This document shows, piece after piece, positions 5,519 through 5,748 of a stretch of 5,748 bases of DNA. The notes beneath the pieces were generated by a model. That model saw only the letters and a list, made by a program, of their open reading frames with translations, was not told the origin of the DNA and searched no databases. The translations under genes and the position numbers were made by a program. Source of the DNA: Actinomycetes bacterium (lineage in GTDB: Bacteria; Actinomycetota; Actinomycetes; Propionibacteriales; Propionibacteriaceae); assembly GCA_023412435.1 (NCBI GenBank), contig JAEYNS010000029.1, forward strand, positions 1 to 5,748, read 5' to 3'. How positions within the stretch are numbered: the stretch's first letter is position 1; each line of letters opens with the position of its first letter.

Positions 5519-5748
5519 GTGACTGCAACCCTGCCTGCCCTGACCGACTCCGACACCATCGCCGCCGCCGTCGGCCTCACCAAGACCTACGGGTCGGGGG
5601 AGGCGGTGGTCCACGCCCTGGCCGGAGTCGACGTCGGCTTCGCCCGCGGCTCCTTCACCGCCATCATGGGCCCCTCCGGCTCGGGCAAGTCCACCCTGAT
5701 GCACTGCCTGGCCGGCCTCGACCGCCCCACCGCCGGCCAGGTCTGGCT
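5519..5748 (+). CDS. ABC transporter ATP-binding protein, MacB/LolD-like (3' truncated)
   Basis: Only the first 76 codons are present; the gene runs off the right edge. A polar N-terminus of about 15 residues leads into [12 protein letters not shown], whose Tyr is at the usual A-loop position, then [20 protein letters not shown] and the Walker [10 protein letters not shown] (51-59), followed by [14 protein letters not shown]. The VHAL segment and the exact [17 protein letters not shown] stretch are typical of MacB/LolD/YknY-type ATPases, which usually pair with an FtsX-like permease encoded next door; that gene would lie beyond the window. The chosen start is GTG at 5519, supported by TAGGGT 7 nt upstream; a GTG at 5510 in the same frame falls inside that element and is less likely. 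The gene diverges from sdaA with 117 bp between starts. It belongs to a different ABC class from the exporter at the left of the window. Confidence 0.9.
   Translation, partial: MTATLPALTDSDTIAAAVGLTKTYGSGEAVVHALAGVDVGFARGSFTAIMGPSGSGKSTLMHCLAGLDRPTAGQVW

Noticed and set aside
5402..5704. N-terminal extension of the serine dehydratase by about 100 codons
   Set aside because: The extension is Gly/His-rich shadow sequence running through the divergent promoter region and the ABC ATPase gene. Family members begin at the SVFELF segment.
1..5748. Defence system, mobile element, CRISPR array or non-coding RNA gene
   Set aside because: No transposase, integrase, tandem repeats or structured RNA were seen. 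Intergenic gaps are all under 120 bp, and every substantial frame is explained by transport or metabolic genes, apart from one small membrane protein.

Overview
The window is very GC-rich DNA, densely packed with genes and strongly third-position G/C biased, with GTG and TTG starts in use. Four genes have a TAnnnT hexamer 6 or 7 nt before their start codon, the layout of leaderless actinobacterial transcripts. Together these suggest a high-GC Actinomycetota chromosome; I cannot name the genus from sequence alone. No rRNA, tRNA, CRISPR, insertion sequence or prophage signal was seen.

Left block (1-2405, + strand): the 3' part of an ABC-2 type exporter operon. An ATPase lacking its N-terminus (Walker A lies off the window) is followed by two NodJ/DrrB-like permeases. 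The three genes overlap (8 nt, then an ATGA 4-nt overlap), so they are probably translationally coupled and form one exporter with a heteromeric membrane part. The substrate is unknown. Only 9 bp separate this operon from the convergent genes to its right, and an imperfect inverted repeat spanning both stop codons may terminate both transcripts.

Middle and right block (2415-5401, - strand), in transcription order: a single-chain iron-sulfur L-serine dehydratase (sdaA), a 98-residue two-helix membrane protein of unknown function, and a GH10-family glycoside hydrolase with no signal peptide. They share a strand with gaps of 43 and 25 nt, but each has its own TAnnnT element, so they can be expressed separately as well as by readthrough. 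The GH10 protein keeps both catalytic glutamates but lacks the usual glycone-subsite E-N-x-x-K segment.

Right edge (5519-5748, + strand): the first 76 codons of a MacB/LolD-type ABC ATPase, divergent from sdaA. The 117-bp intergenic region holds two divergent promoter elements and a 14-bp palindrome that could be an operator.

Most of the window is ordinary metabolism and transport. The points worth a second look are the divergent GH10 active site, an inverted repeat that would fold over the GH10 start codon in readthrough RNA, the consistent leaderless start pattern, and the palindrome in the divergent promoter region.
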